A stretch of DNA of 14,096 nt, from contig JBBISU010000082.1 in NCBI GenBank assembly GCA_037441225.1, positions 1-14,096 of the forward strand. Reading direction: 5' to 3'. The DNA is from JBBFMJ01 sp037441225. Lineage in GTDB: Bacteria > Acidobacteriota > Thermoanaerobaculia > UBA2201. Both the position numbers and the translations under genes were made by a program. Position 1 is the stretch's first letter. Each line of letters opens with the position of its first letter. Of this stretch, positions 14,078-14,096 are shown one piece after another. The notes below the pieces were generated by a model. That model had not been told where the DNA came from. It made no database searches and saw only the letters and a program-made list of their open reading frames with translations.

Positions 14078-14096
14078 GGGATTCGGGAATATGTTT

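Overview
This is an AT-rich bacterial window with compact, operon-like gene packing. Arginine is written mostly with AGA/AGG, and the proteins are rich in Lys, Ile, Asn and Glu. The lineage signals point to an Acidobacteriota/Aminicenantota-like Gram-negative bacterium. There are two secreted proteins of the acidobacterial 'VWFA-related' type, an MglA-family GTPase, a BamD outer-membrane assembly lipoprotein, a TonB-dependent receptor and a heme-motif outer-membrane barrel. This placement is inference from gene families; no rRNA or tRNA gene is present to confirm it.

Left block (minus strand, read from 5966 down to 1290): six tightly packed genes in one apparent operon. In transcription order they are a membrane-anchored triple-PASTA protein, ribulose-phosphate 3-epimerase (rpe), BamD, a secreted LysM protein with a duplicated C-terminal domain, a small DUF167/YggU protein, and a single-CxxCH protein that looks like a heme domain joined to an outer-membrane beta-barrel. 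Junctions are 4-base overlaps or gaps of a few bases, apart from a 41-base gap before the LysM gene. Apart from rpe and the DUF167 protein, the theme is the cell envelope. Downstream, with its own good promoter, is a bacterial deoxyhypusine-synthase-family enzyme, probably acting in polyamine (homospermidine-type) metabolism.

Middle block (plus strand, 6118-10129): diverging from the PASTA operon is an MglA-like GTPase with an unusual C-terminal extension. Two paralogous secreted VWFA-related proteins follow, and all three genes are chained by ATGA overlaps. Both divergent first genes lack a Shine-Dalgarno (SD) sequence and have a -10 element almost touching the start codon, which suggests leaderless or near-leaderless mRNAs.

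Right block: between 10130 and 10551 lies what reads as a small RNA gene. It has an extended -10 promoter, a stem with a C-rich loop, and a perfect terminator hairpin. The loop is perfectly complementary over 11 bases to the ribosome-binding site of the TonB-dependent receptor gene about 1.7 kb downstream, which is the most novel observation here. An ion-transporter-superfamily (CitMHS/NhaD-like) membrane protein and the TonB-dependent receptor follow, each with its own recognisable promoter. The window ends in non-coding DNA with a GC-rich REP-like palindrome and a short tandem repeat, both out of character with the AT-rich surroundings.
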